DNA of 64,000 bases from Blasia pusilla (Eukaryota > Marchantiophyta > Marchantiopsida > Blasiales). The position numbers and the translations under genes were made by a program. Position 1 is the stretch's first letter; each line of letters begins with the position of its first letter. The notes under the pieces are model-generated. The model had not been told where the DNA came from. It did not search any database and saw only the letters and a list, made by a program, of their open reading frames with translations. Below are positions 53,560 to 63,043 of the stretch, in pieces. Where the stretch lies: assembly GCA_050084515.1 (NCBI GenBank), contig CM114272.1:58404001-58468000 (forward strand), in the 5' to 3' direction.

Positions 53560-55260
53560 ACATTTATTCATTCAAGGGAGTCACATGAGTGTACAATATC
53601 ACTACTACAGTTGCATTGAGCTTCTACTCTAGAGGAGTCACAACATGCTTTTGCAATCTATCTACTTCCTTCAAAGCCTATTTGAGGGAGGAGCTATGAT
53701 CTCCTTCTTCTATGGAGATACCTAGCTTACTCAGGAGTTCACTCTAGAATGTTGAATTCTGAACTATAATCTCTTTCATGACAGTGACTCTATCTAATGC
53801 TTCAAGCCATAAAGTTGCAGAATCATATCTAGATAAGCCTAAGTTAGCATATAGCTCCTCTCTCTCACATATCAAGGCAACATGTATGTTTTCTAGCACA
53901 TCCAGATACATGTCCAATCTGGCAGCTGACTTCTCCTTTCGGTCTATTCTGTCCTCCCAGCAATGTAGATGCGTGGAGTGCTCTAGCTTCACCCTACATA
54001 AGACCTACACAACTCAAAAATTTGCTCATCTTCAATTGATGGTTTAGTGTCTGCTGAAGGAGACCTTGGCCCAGTCCCGTCCACGTTCCCTTCCCGTGAA
54101 ACAAACACACCAACATGAGCTGAAATATTTAGACTCCACCTGTAAATAACCGTCGGAAGAGACATTTAACTTCCAAGATACTTTCAAAGTTAGCCCTCTA
54201 TCCGTTTATGTCTCATTGGGAAAGTTTACATACAGACAAAAGCACTCGAATTGTGATGGACTTTATCCACCATTGTAGAGGAATAGGCAAAACTATAAAC
54301 ATTCTCCCTGTAGACCGACCTTAACCAAATGGAATTCTGTGTATATTCTCGGTGAGAGTTCTACCTCTCCAAAACTTTGTTGTGCCTTATTTCAATTCCC
54401 ATCCCATTAGCCACAATAAGCAACAATATCAAAGGTGAACTATCTTTTATGATAATAATTAAAGAACCTTTGCATTAAGGTGTTTGGGAGTGTAAGTAAA
54501 GGAACCACTACCATTTCTTCTCTTGATGATAATTTTTGCTCTTGTTTGGATTGACCTATAGTAGACATATCATTTCCTTCTAAAACGGGCCATCTCTTCC
54601 ACTTGCAACGCTCTACAGCTTCTCAAATGGAACATTCATTGCTTCATCCGCTCCTATCGAAGGTTCGTTGCAAGGGTGATTCTCATGGAACTCCTTCTCA
54701 CCAAGTACTTGACAGTCCGCCTTTGTCCGCAAGCTAATCAACCTAAAGTCATATCCAGGATATTGTTCAAAGCCATCACCGGAATACTAGTACTCTTCAC
54801 TTAGAATGGGCGCCCAGCGTTTAGGAATCTCCCCATGTTGGTCATAGTAAGAGAAGTACCGCCCTTCAGTTTGTGCAAACGCATTTTGAACACAAGGGTA
54901 GAGATCAGTTTGGCAATGGTGATTAACCACATGTACCACCTCATATTGACAATCTCGGCTGATCATTACTGGTTCTTTCCAAGGATCTGTCTATACCTGC
55001 TGCTCCATTGTAAACAAAATTTTGGTTTGGCACAATCTTGTCACCAATTGCACTTGGCTCGTTTGAGAACTTCGAGCGATGAGCACGACATCAAGTGTTT
55101 GGACATCCCTTTCCATAGTTATCTAATCTGTCGTTTGAGAACCTCGATTGATCATGTGGCTCTCAAGTGTTTGGGAGTCCCGGTCCATGGAGAACTTGGT
55201 GGCAATTGATGGCGCGGCCACTCCCACCGACGGTCTACTTGGTTCCTCTACTTTTGGAGG
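53560..55260 (-). pseudogene. Unknown gene, frame kept but interrupted almost only by TAG
   Basis: From 55260 down to about 54500 one minus-strand frame reads as sensible protein. Part of it also stays open at 53992-53560 (EHSTHLHCWEDRIDRKEKSA ... LWLEALDRVTVMKEIIVQNS). Stops inside these stretches are TAG in ten of the first ten cases I could place; TAA then appears near 54480 and 53565. Between 55190 and 54850 there is a spaced motif: DSQT, GSQT, DVQT, SSQTSQ, LCQT, HCQT, FAQT. The middle (54480-53995) is shifted. I do not recognise the protein. The frame probably lost Gln codons (CAG) to TAG. Confidence 0.5.
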
Positions 55261-55740
55261 TGGGACAACCTTCTTTCTTGCCTCTGGTTGTGGCGCATTT
55301 TCTTTCCTAGTGGCTCCACACCATAATCTCTCCCATGTAGGGAGCCTCCCCTATTTCCCCAATCTGACCTTGACGGAATTTCCCAACCTTGTGAACATGC
55401 CAACCTTTTGTTTTCCCTCTGAGATCCCAAGAATAGCAAATGCTTGTGAAGGCCAATCCAAATTGTCCACATCATGCTTGGGTCCACTCTGAACTCCATC
55501 GTCTAGTGTAGGTGAAAGCGGAACACACGATGACAATTTGGCCGAACTTGCTACTTTCCCTAAGCCATCATGTGCCTCATTGCCATCCAAGTGTATGTCA
55601 TTTTCCCCAGCCAAATCTTTGTGCCCATCAGCCTTCAACTCCTCTCTTACTTGATGAAGCACATGACAGATTGCAGCTCAATGTGTGTCAATCTCCTTTT
55701 CCCCCCTCCAAATGATCCTCACCAGATAGACTCTTTTTTA
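55261..55740 (-). pseudogene. Upstream part of the same decayed gene
   Basis: The open minus frame 55662-55351 reads REELKADGHKDLAGENDIHL and is rich in Asp, Gly and Ser. The frame before it (55730-55800) has GERFENEAASRYARDIKKSL. Both look like protein, and they join the SQT-repeat part downstream after one shift near 55340. Confidence 0.4.
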
Positions 55741-55789
55741 TGTCCCTAGCATATCTTGAAGCAGCTTCATTTTCAAATCTTTCTCCACA

Positions 55790-56120
55790 GAAAAGATGAG
55801 AGCAAATGTAACACATCCGCCACAAGGGCAACACCGGACCTAACCTTGGAGTCATCAACTTCCAGACAATAAGTCATATGAAATGGAAAACATCCGCCAT
55901 AAACGCAAGCACAACCAGAACCAATGTTTCAACACTAAGGGGAACCAACTACCTGCAGAAAAGAAGTGGAAGGAAAATGAAAATATCCGCCATAAGCACA
56001 AAAAAGGTTTCAACAGCAAAGGGAAAATATTTGTCAAAATCCCAAGATATGTTTGAACAACTGAGTGCGGTTCATACACACAAAGAGGGGGAGGAGTCCC
56101 AAATATCCGCTAGAACCACA
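55790..56120. repeat. Degenerate direct repeats around a GGCGGAT core
   Basis: On the minus strand TATGGCGGATGTTTTC-like words recur near 55817, 55893, 55993 and, weaker, 56108, about 80-110 bp apart, each followed by similar sequence. They could be short repeats in an intron or spacer of the decayed gene. Confidence 0.4.
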
Positions 56121-56329
56121 ACAAAGCACGGTGAGATACTGTACATAAAGAGTGAGACCATATCATCTATTAACCACCGTGTTGAACAACCATCACTTTT
56201 AGCATTTGCAAGCGTTGAGACCCTTACAATAAGTTCATTTTTGTTGCCCACTTTGGTTACCTTGGGCAATTTAGTACTCGCCTCAATTGCAATAACCTAT
56301 TGAAACAAGCAAAGCCGAATACATGTGTC

Positions 56330-56819
56330 ATATAACAAAAGAAAAAAACCAAACTAAAGCTGAAAAAGCTAAATGCGGAATCTTGACGTGGGAAAAACTT
56401 ACAAAGGCACTTTCAGCATTCGTCGACACGTCATCTTCTTTGTGCACTTTTATCTTTCTCCTTGCTTTGCGGGGAGGAGCCACAAAGTCGGAATTACCTT
56501 GTGATTTATCTTCTTCATCACGCTCTGGTATTTTTGCTTTCTTTTTCTTTCGAGCATCTTCAACTTGATTAAGAGCCAACCACTTTTGTCTTCATCAATT
56601 GCTTTCTATTTAGCTTTAGCTTTGTCAACTTTGTTTCCGGCGGCTATCCGGGGCCTTCCAACCAGCTTCACTCAGTCAATATATAGGGATGATTCAGCAG
56701 GGGTGCCATCTATGGCATTCTCTTGTATGTGCAGCAGAGGAGAGACAAGTGTAGCCTTGGCAACAATCACAGAGTCCGGAGGCAAATCTCCATGGTTGAA
56801 CAAAATTTTCAAAAGCACT

Positions 56820-56905
<86 letters not shown>

Positions 56906-57055
56906 CTCCTTCTTCACTCTTGGTCGCAGAACTGCCTTTATGTCAAGCATAAGTTTCCGGTAGGCATATGTTGCCCAATCAACGGGTTTTCCCTCCCAAG
57001 CCCAACATGCCATGGAAAGCATGCTAGCAGGCACACACTCCAAATTAGATTTCAT
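56330..57055 (-). pseudogene. N-terminal part of a decayed plant gene with (Arg-Glu)n expansion
   Basis: The minus frame starts MKSNLECVPASMLSMACWAW, then EGKPVDWATYAYRKLMLDIK, then a CT microsatellite read as about 26 Arg-Glu residues, then GVLLKILFNHGDLPPDSVIV. After a TGA and a TAG it continues as a Lys-rich part (DARKKKKAKIPERDEEDKS, APPRKARRKIK) to about 56400, where a GT donor-like sequence follows. The first part resembles helical regions of multicopy plant proteins near transposons. It may be the 5' portion of the gene at 53560-55740. Confidence 0.4.
56824..56901. repeat. (CT)n microsatellite, about 78 bp
   Basis: A perfect CT run inside the frame above. It keeps the frame open as Arg-Glu repeats. 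Confidence 0.95.
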
Positions 57056-57096
57056 GTGAAATCATCAATTTAATTGTGTCAAAATAAGACGAAAGG

Positions 57097-57462
57097 TGTC
57101 ATGACCATACGGATTATGTCGTAGAGTATAGTGGTGGTAGAGGCCATTCCTTATGTAGGACCGTAGTGGCTTGGTAGAGATGCGGTTCCATACATAGGGT
57201 TGGGAGTTACTCACTTGGGGGTGACTTTCCCAGTAGGGCCCGCTCTTAGGTTGGAGGATATAAGGTGGCTTGCCCTCAAAGAACAGTCAGTTCTTTGAGT
57301 TGAGCCTGTTGCGTTGGGAGTTAGCCTTGGTAGTGAGTAGAGCTCTTGGCTATGGTGTTTCCCGCAAGCTTCGACCTAGATTCTCCCATCGTGGAGTGGG
57401 TTTGGCTCGATTGTATGTGATTGTAAACGTGTTTTATGACAGTAGGTCTTTCACGGATTTCA
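57097..57462 (+). repeat. 5' LTR of family B element 3 (366 bp)
   Basis: TGTCATGACC ... ATTTCA, nearly the same as 1270-1637. GATATAAGG near 57258 could be a TATA element. No tRNA-Met PBS follows directly: the next bases are CTCAAAGAACTAGAG. Confidence 0.8.
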
Positions 57463-58850
57463 CTCAAAGAACTAGAGTAGATCGATTGTAGATCAGTAGG
57501 ATCTGGTTAGGGCTCATTGTGTACTCAGCCATGGATGTTCGCGGATTTTTGCCTATGTTGGAGGTGTGAATCATGTGCGTGGTTGATTGGGAAAGAAGCG
57601 CCTTGCTGAGAGCTTTCCAACGAGCTGTAGATCGCCGGATTTCGTCAAGGGAGTTGGAAGTTATCAAGCATTGAAGATTTTGGTTCGTGTTCGACAGTTT
57701 TCTAATGTGGAGAGCTTGGAGTGCGGAAGCTCTGTTGAAGTTCATCCAGATCGGGTGAGAGGTTCCTATTGCTACTTGTATTGTGATCTCATGTGAAGCT
57801 ATCTGCTTGAGTGCGTGGAGCGTTGCGGATTTCTGCGTGCATGAAACTTGGCGGAAGCATTTGCCGGATTTTGCGGTTCTAGAGGTGTATGGATAGCAAG
57901 TTTGTCTGATTTTTAGCTCGGAGTACGGAGCTTGGTTGTAGCTGAGTTTTTGTAGGGAGATAGCTATGGTGGTCAATTGAATTCTGATTGAAACAGATTT
58001 GATTTCGGTCACGTATTTGTGAAGTAATTTCTGATCGAAATTTCGCGGACTAGCTCAAGGTATGGCTATGGTGGACAGCGGATCGGAGGGGCTGGTTGGT
58101 TGGTGACTCGTTCATTGTTGGAGATGCCTATTCCGTTGGGGGCGCCCTGGTTGGACCTCTCTCCATAGCGAAGCATGGCGAAGCGTGGCGATAGGGGCAT
58201 GTCTCGGCGTTTTGAGGCTTCGAGGCAACTCGTGGTAGCTCGGGGCGAGTGGGCGTGAGAGGCGGAGTAAGGAGCAAGGAGCAAGCAAGCAAGCTTGCTT
58301 GCTTGGGCGTGAGGCAATTTTTGCAGGATTTAGGATTTGAGTTTTGCATAACTGGTCACCCATCTTTGGGCTATTCTGCCTGGAGGACGCTTAACTGCTG
58401 AGTTCTTAACTATGCCAGTGTACAGACTGTTGTAGCTCATTTGGTGCTGTTCGGAGAGGTGTTAGGCACTTTATGCATCTCAGGTTTTTGGTTGATGTGC
58501 CTCTAGCGCATAGTACGGTGTAGCCTCTCCATGCATGTGATATTTTCAGGTGTTGCGAGTTCGACTAGCACGTCATCGACCCGTGGCGGAGTAGCTATTG
58601 CGTTAGAATTGTGTGGTGGGTTTTGTGGATTCAGAGGGCACCACGTTTGGTGGATTGTGTTACCTTGATTTCCATTTGCGATTGGAGTGTTGTCGTTGGA
58701 TTTCCTGTGTTTGGATCCCCTCCATTGTGCTTCTTGCTTGCGCGCCCATTGTTAGGGTTGACGCTGATTTCCATAGTAGTGTTACTCCTGTGTGCTACTG
58801 ATAGTGAGGCTAGAGTGATGACTAGTAGACCGTGGGAGTCTTCTTGTGGT
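57463..58850 (+). other. Untranslated leader of family B element 3
   Basis: About 1.4 kb between the LTR and gag, without a long frame. It becomes GC-richer from 58060 and has an AAGCAAGCAAGCAAGCTTGCTTGCTTG palindrome near 58279-58305. It contains the 5S-like segment. Confidence 0.6.
58354..58406 (-). other. 5S rRNA-derived segment (antisense), internal promoter region
   Basis: GGTCACCCATC and CTTAACTGCTGAGTTCT lie 25 bp apart, as in the reverse complement of plant 5S rRNA. There they cover the C box and A box side of the internal control region, with the same 25-bp spacing. By eye about 41 of 53 positions agree with the plant 5S sequence I know. It is a partial copy, not a 5S gene, and cannot give 5S rRNA. 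Confidence 0.6.
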
Positions 58851-58950
58851 GATGAGAGGTTAGGTTGCCTACACCCATAGCTAGTAGAGCTACAATAGTA
58901 GAGCGACATCGACGTCACTTGGGTAATTTGGTGGTGGTGCGGCATCGGCG

Positions 58951-60010
58951 TTGGTCATCACGAGTCGTCGGGTGGTCTGGTTGGGGACCGTGGGTGCGGC
59001 ATGTGGTGGTTTCACACGGAGTGGATTTAGGTATCGGCTACCTTTTCCACTTCCGACGCTTGATGAAGAGGAGGACGAGGGTGTTCCAAACACCGAGTCT
59101 TCTACGTTGTTATCGAGTGTTGCAGCTCCATTGATTTGGGACATGGACGGTGGATATGGGGCCATGAAGGGCCCACGACGATACTCGGGTGCAGTGGGTA
59201 CCATTGAGTTGGAGGACTTCATGCAGGAGTTTGATACGTGGTGTGATATGCAGATGTTGCGGAACGCCACGTTGTTTACACCCTTCTTGGCTTGGAAGGG
59301 GTTGTTTCAGCACTTGGAAGGACCACCCATGGATGATTACCATGAGTTTAGGAAGGACCATGTTGCTGAGATTGAGGCATGGAGACAATATTGGTCTCCA
59401 GGCTATGTGTCTATCACCCATGGTGGTATTGGTAGTAGTGCTCCTACTACTATGCCCGGCCCGACCCGAGTGGTACGAGAAAGTGCACGAGCCGGAGTGG
59501 GGGTACCAGTGGAGGTACTAGTGGGGGTACCAGTGGAGGTACTAGTGGGGGTACTAGTGGAGGTACTAGTGCCCCACCATCGTTTAGCCCGGTTGCAGAG
59601 TTCTTCAAGAGGTTGAAGAAGAACTATCAAGGAGTGAAGACGGAGAAGTTGAGGAATCTTCAGACTTTGAGCGAAAAGACTGGTGAGAGTCTTCGTGAGG
59701 CATACACGCAGCGTATGCGACGCTTTGATTTCGATTACCAGGGTGTGATTGAGGATGAGGCAGTCCAGTTTTGGTATGGGATCTTGGATAGAGATTTGCG
59801 CCGTAGGGTACGTGATGCTACTCTTATGAGTGATGATTCACCCACATTGACCCATGTGTTTGCTCTATCTGAGAAGATTGAGCTTAACATGGTGAAGGAG
59901 AGAGTGGTGACATCCGCATTCAGAGGGGATACAACTACTACTTCGTGTTCACCGCCCACCTCACCTCTCGTAGTAGTGGTGGTGGTAGTAGTAGTGGGAA
60001 TCGTGGGGGT
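58951..60010 (+). pseudogene. Family B gag (element 3)
   Basis: The readable core has GTIELEDFMQEFDTWCDMQM, LAWKGLFQHLEGPPMDDY and EIEAWRQYWSPG to about 59410. After a shift and a Gly-Thr-Ser repeat it goes on with FFKRLKKNYQGVKTEKLRNL, ESLREAYTQRMRR, FWYGILDRDLRRRVRDATLM and KIELNM at 59600-59900. This helical region is the capsid-like part of gag. The first ATG could not be fixed: the open frame here begins without one. Confidence 0.75.
59496..59570 (+). repeat. 12-bp minisatellite in gag (GGAGGTACTAGT units)
   Basis: About six units. In the frame that continues into the rest of gag they encode a Gly-Gly-Thr-Ser repeat. Confidence 0.85.
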
Positions 60011-60093
60011 ACACGCGACCTCAGTCAAGTCCTAGAGGGACATTTGTGCAGAGACCATTGCCTTCATTTGCTGCCCCACAGCAAGGACAGTCA

Positions 60094-60231
60094 TGTTGGA
60101 CATGTGGAGGTGATCATGTTAGGAAGTTTTGTCCCCAAGAGGATGGGAGACGGATTTTGGAGGATGGGCCTCGGTCGGCCCCAACTCAGTGTGATCATTT
60201 GCGGAGACTAGGTCATCCTCGAGAGCGTTGC
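60094..60231 (+). pseudogene. Family B gag zinc knuckles (element 3)
   Basis: The first reads CWTCGGDHVRKFC (60094-60132), CX2CX3HX4C, one residue shorter than usual. The second reads CDHLRRLGHPRERC (60190-60231), where the second Cys is Leu, unlike the intact knuckle of element 2. An Arg/Gly-rich tail with GRGG repeats follows at 60250-60330. Confidence 0.75.
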
Positions 60232-60859
60232 TTTGATCTTCATCCGAGTTGAGATCAGGCCGTGGCCGTGGTGGAGTAGCTCCGAGAGGCCGAGGTGGTA
60301 GAGGTGGTAGGGGTGGTAGAGGTGGACCAGTGGTTCGAGAGCCACGGTGGCTACCCCTACCACTACGACAGAGTCAACTATGGTCGCCAGGATTGAGCAG
60401 TTGGAGCAGGTTGGCTACTATGGTCGGGTATCCAAAGATAGATCAGGTTCGGGAGCAGGGCTTCCACCTCTTATGGAGGGGATGATCTCTCTTATATGGC
60501 GAGTGCAAGACAAAAGTTGAGGCATCACGGCAGCGATTCTGAGAGGAGCCACTCGAGCGTCGAGCCACGTGGTGCTATGGGAGTTGGACCCACAGAGGGG
60601 TGAGGTGGGAGGCGTGCTAGGCTTCCCTAGTCATTCTTGTTGTCGAGGTGCTTAGGACTCCATCCATGGTTCCTACGCAGCCTATTGCCGATTGTGGGGA
60701 CCGAGGCATCTACATCGCGTGTAGTAGACACGGATGCAAAGATCAAAGGCAAGATTAAGTGCGGATGGCAACTTCAAAGTGTTGGGATCCCCATTGTTTT
60801 TGGCCACGGAGCGATGGCTTTAGGAGTTGACTTAGCTCAGATTTCAGCCAGCAGCCACA

Positions 60860-61464
60860 TTGTGTGAACGTGGGGGTGTTACTACTACATGTGTTGAGGT
60901 GGATGAGAATGTTGCGGTGGAGCGACCCTCTATGTCAAGAGTAGCATTGAGTACCAGTGCTACTTGGCAAGCAGCAGCGGCGAAGATGGATGCATTACCA
61001 GCCCGGCCAGCCATTGATCGTGAGAGGCTTACACCTAGTGTATGTATGTTGGACAACCGGAGTGGGATCTTCCGATTGGTGAGTCCTACAGACCAGATAG
61101 AGTCTTGTTAGACTCAGGTGCCCAGCCTTTGATGTTGGGAAAGGCGGCATGTATTGGTTTGGGTATTCGGAGGTCAGAGCTTGAGCCTTGCCCATTCCAG
61201 ATTCAAACATCACTTGGAGGAGCCAATGATAGGTCTCAATTCATGACACGGGAGAAGTTTTCTGTACAGTTGAGACCAGATCATGCGACTGATAGCTCCC
61301 GGTTGGGAGTATCTGCGGTAGTCACATCAGCCGAGTCGTATGATGTACTAGTTGGAGGAGCAGTATTGTACCCGATGGGTTTTCAGATGGATTACTGGAT
61401 CGAGACAAAGCGTCTTATAGACCAGGTTGGCAGTCCGGGATGGACGATGAGCCAAGTTCTGTGA
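60860..61464 (+). pseudogene. Family B retropepsin (element 3)
   Basis: The frame has AIDRERLTPSVCMLDNRSGI, FRLVSPT, then after a one-base shift RVLLDSGAQPLMLGKAACIG with DSG near 61114, then LEPCPFQIQTSLGG and ESYDVLVGGAVLYPMGF. It matches 35190-35640 of element 2. Confidence 0.8.
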
Positions 61465-61819
61465 GATTTATTTCTGGGGCTCGACCAGAGGGTCTTCCCA
61501 ACAAGTGTTAGCATCTGTGGGCTGGTTTTAGTGGAGTAGTCACTTGGCCAGAGACTTTTTGGAGGGTAATGTTTCGCTATGGATTCTCCCGCGCATGAGG
61601 AGGTAGAGGAGGTCCCTATTTTTGCAGCAAAGTGGCATCCTCATCGTTGGATGTGCCACTTTGGAGTTCAGGCGGTGCACGGCACGGCAGAGGCGATCGC
61701 CTAGTGCAGAGGCTTGGTGTGAGGTCTGTTATACCTCACGAGGAAGAGGAGGCCCCACGGGCACTCCTACTTCTGGCCCAAGATGGTTATCCCCTTTGGA
61801 TACTACACCCATTGTATGG

Positions 61820-62860
61820 CAATATCCGCCGGAGGGCATTTGTGTGTTAGATCTCTTTGGTGGGATTAGCACTGGTTTGGTGGCAGTGTTGCAGGCCGGT
61901 ATTCCTGTGCGGAGATACGTGTATGTGGAGCAAGATGAGACGGCCCAGAGAGTCTCATCCCGACATATTGGTCGTTGATGCGGAGATATCCCGATTTGTT
62001 GCCGCCATCGCTATTCGTGGGTACCAGCGTGTTTTTACCATCACACATTGCATTGTTGGGGCGCAAGACCTTGAGAGGGTTGGTCCTGTGGATTTGGTGA
62101 TTGCTTTGGATGGCCATGTCGGGTCATACACGTCTTTGGTCGTGGTGAGGGATTACATGACCCTAGGTCTCGATTGTTTTGGGAGATGTTACGGGTGTTA
62201 CGACATCTTGGTTCATCGCACGTGCTCTAGCTTACATCTCGAGAATGTTCCATTGTTGGGTGACACGGACCCGGATGATGGCGAGTGTTCATGAGGTGCG
62301 GTCTTGGATTGGACCAGCGGTGTTGTTGGATGCAAAGACGAGTTGGCTCGCGTGCACATCGCCCACGCTTGTGGTGGACAAACTTGTTGCCTAGGGAGGT
62401 TCTACGTCGAGCATATGATGCAAAGGCAGCGGGATCCTCGCCTTACAAAGTGGATAGTATCTTGAAAGCGGGCGACTTTCTCAAGTGGTGAGGGTTATTG
62501 ATCGGTCACCCATGGCGCAGTGAACCGTGTGTGGGCGACCTAGGATGGCACTACCCACATTTGTGAGTTTTCCGCGTCACATGCCTACCGGGAAGGTGGT
62601 CCGGGGCTTGTATGGGATTCTCATGTGTGCGGCGGTTGGTGGAGCCTAACGCCGATGAGAGAGAGCATGCGATGGGATTTACTACTGGCGTGATAGCGGT
62701 TGCTTCTATTTCTGAGGCTTCACGACGTCATGTGTTGGGTCAGGCCATGGACCTGAATTGTTTGACTTGGATTTTGAGTCTTGGTATGGTCGAGCAGCGT
62801 CGACTTCGGACTATGTCTATGGGTCTTCCACCCCTTGTAATGAGCTCGATGGCTACGGGG
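61820..62860 (+). pseudogene. DNMT3-like C5-cytosine methyltransferase domain (element 3)
   Basis: Motif I VLDLFGGISTGL is at 61844-61879, then YVYVEQDETAQRV (61917-61955) and RRYPDLLPP near 61980. GAQDLERVGPVDLVIA near 62060-62103 leads to the catalytic loop GWPC, with Pro-Cys at 62114-62119. GLHDPRSRLFWEMLRVLRHL follows at about 62150-62210, LENVPLLGDT at 62238-62270, VGSRAHRPRLWWTNL at 62340-62385, and the motif IX-X tail (HAMGF ... SEASRRHVLGQAMDLNCLTW) at 62665-62770. The frame changes near 61975, 62104 and 62220. The parts present cover a whole DNMT3-like domain. The order is canonical, unlike the permuted plant DRM enzymes. PC is followed by Arg where Gln or Asn is usual. Confidence 0.8.
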
Positions 62861-63043
62861 ACGTAGAGTAGAGGAGCCGATCGGTCGGGAAGCGAGGAGA
62901 GTAGTATTTTGCATCCTTGGAGTAAATGGGATGTAATGGTTGGGCATGTGGAGTTGGTTGCTCATACTGGTGGAGGAGTTATTTGCTCAGATGATGGTGT
63001 AGATAAGGGTGTATCATCTTGTGAGGGGGTTGCGTAGCAGCCA

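Noticed and set aside
55878-56303. Plus-strand frame of 141 codons rich in Lys, Ser and Thr
   Set aside because: It runs across direct repeats and opposite the decayed minus-strand gene. No domain, so most likely chance.
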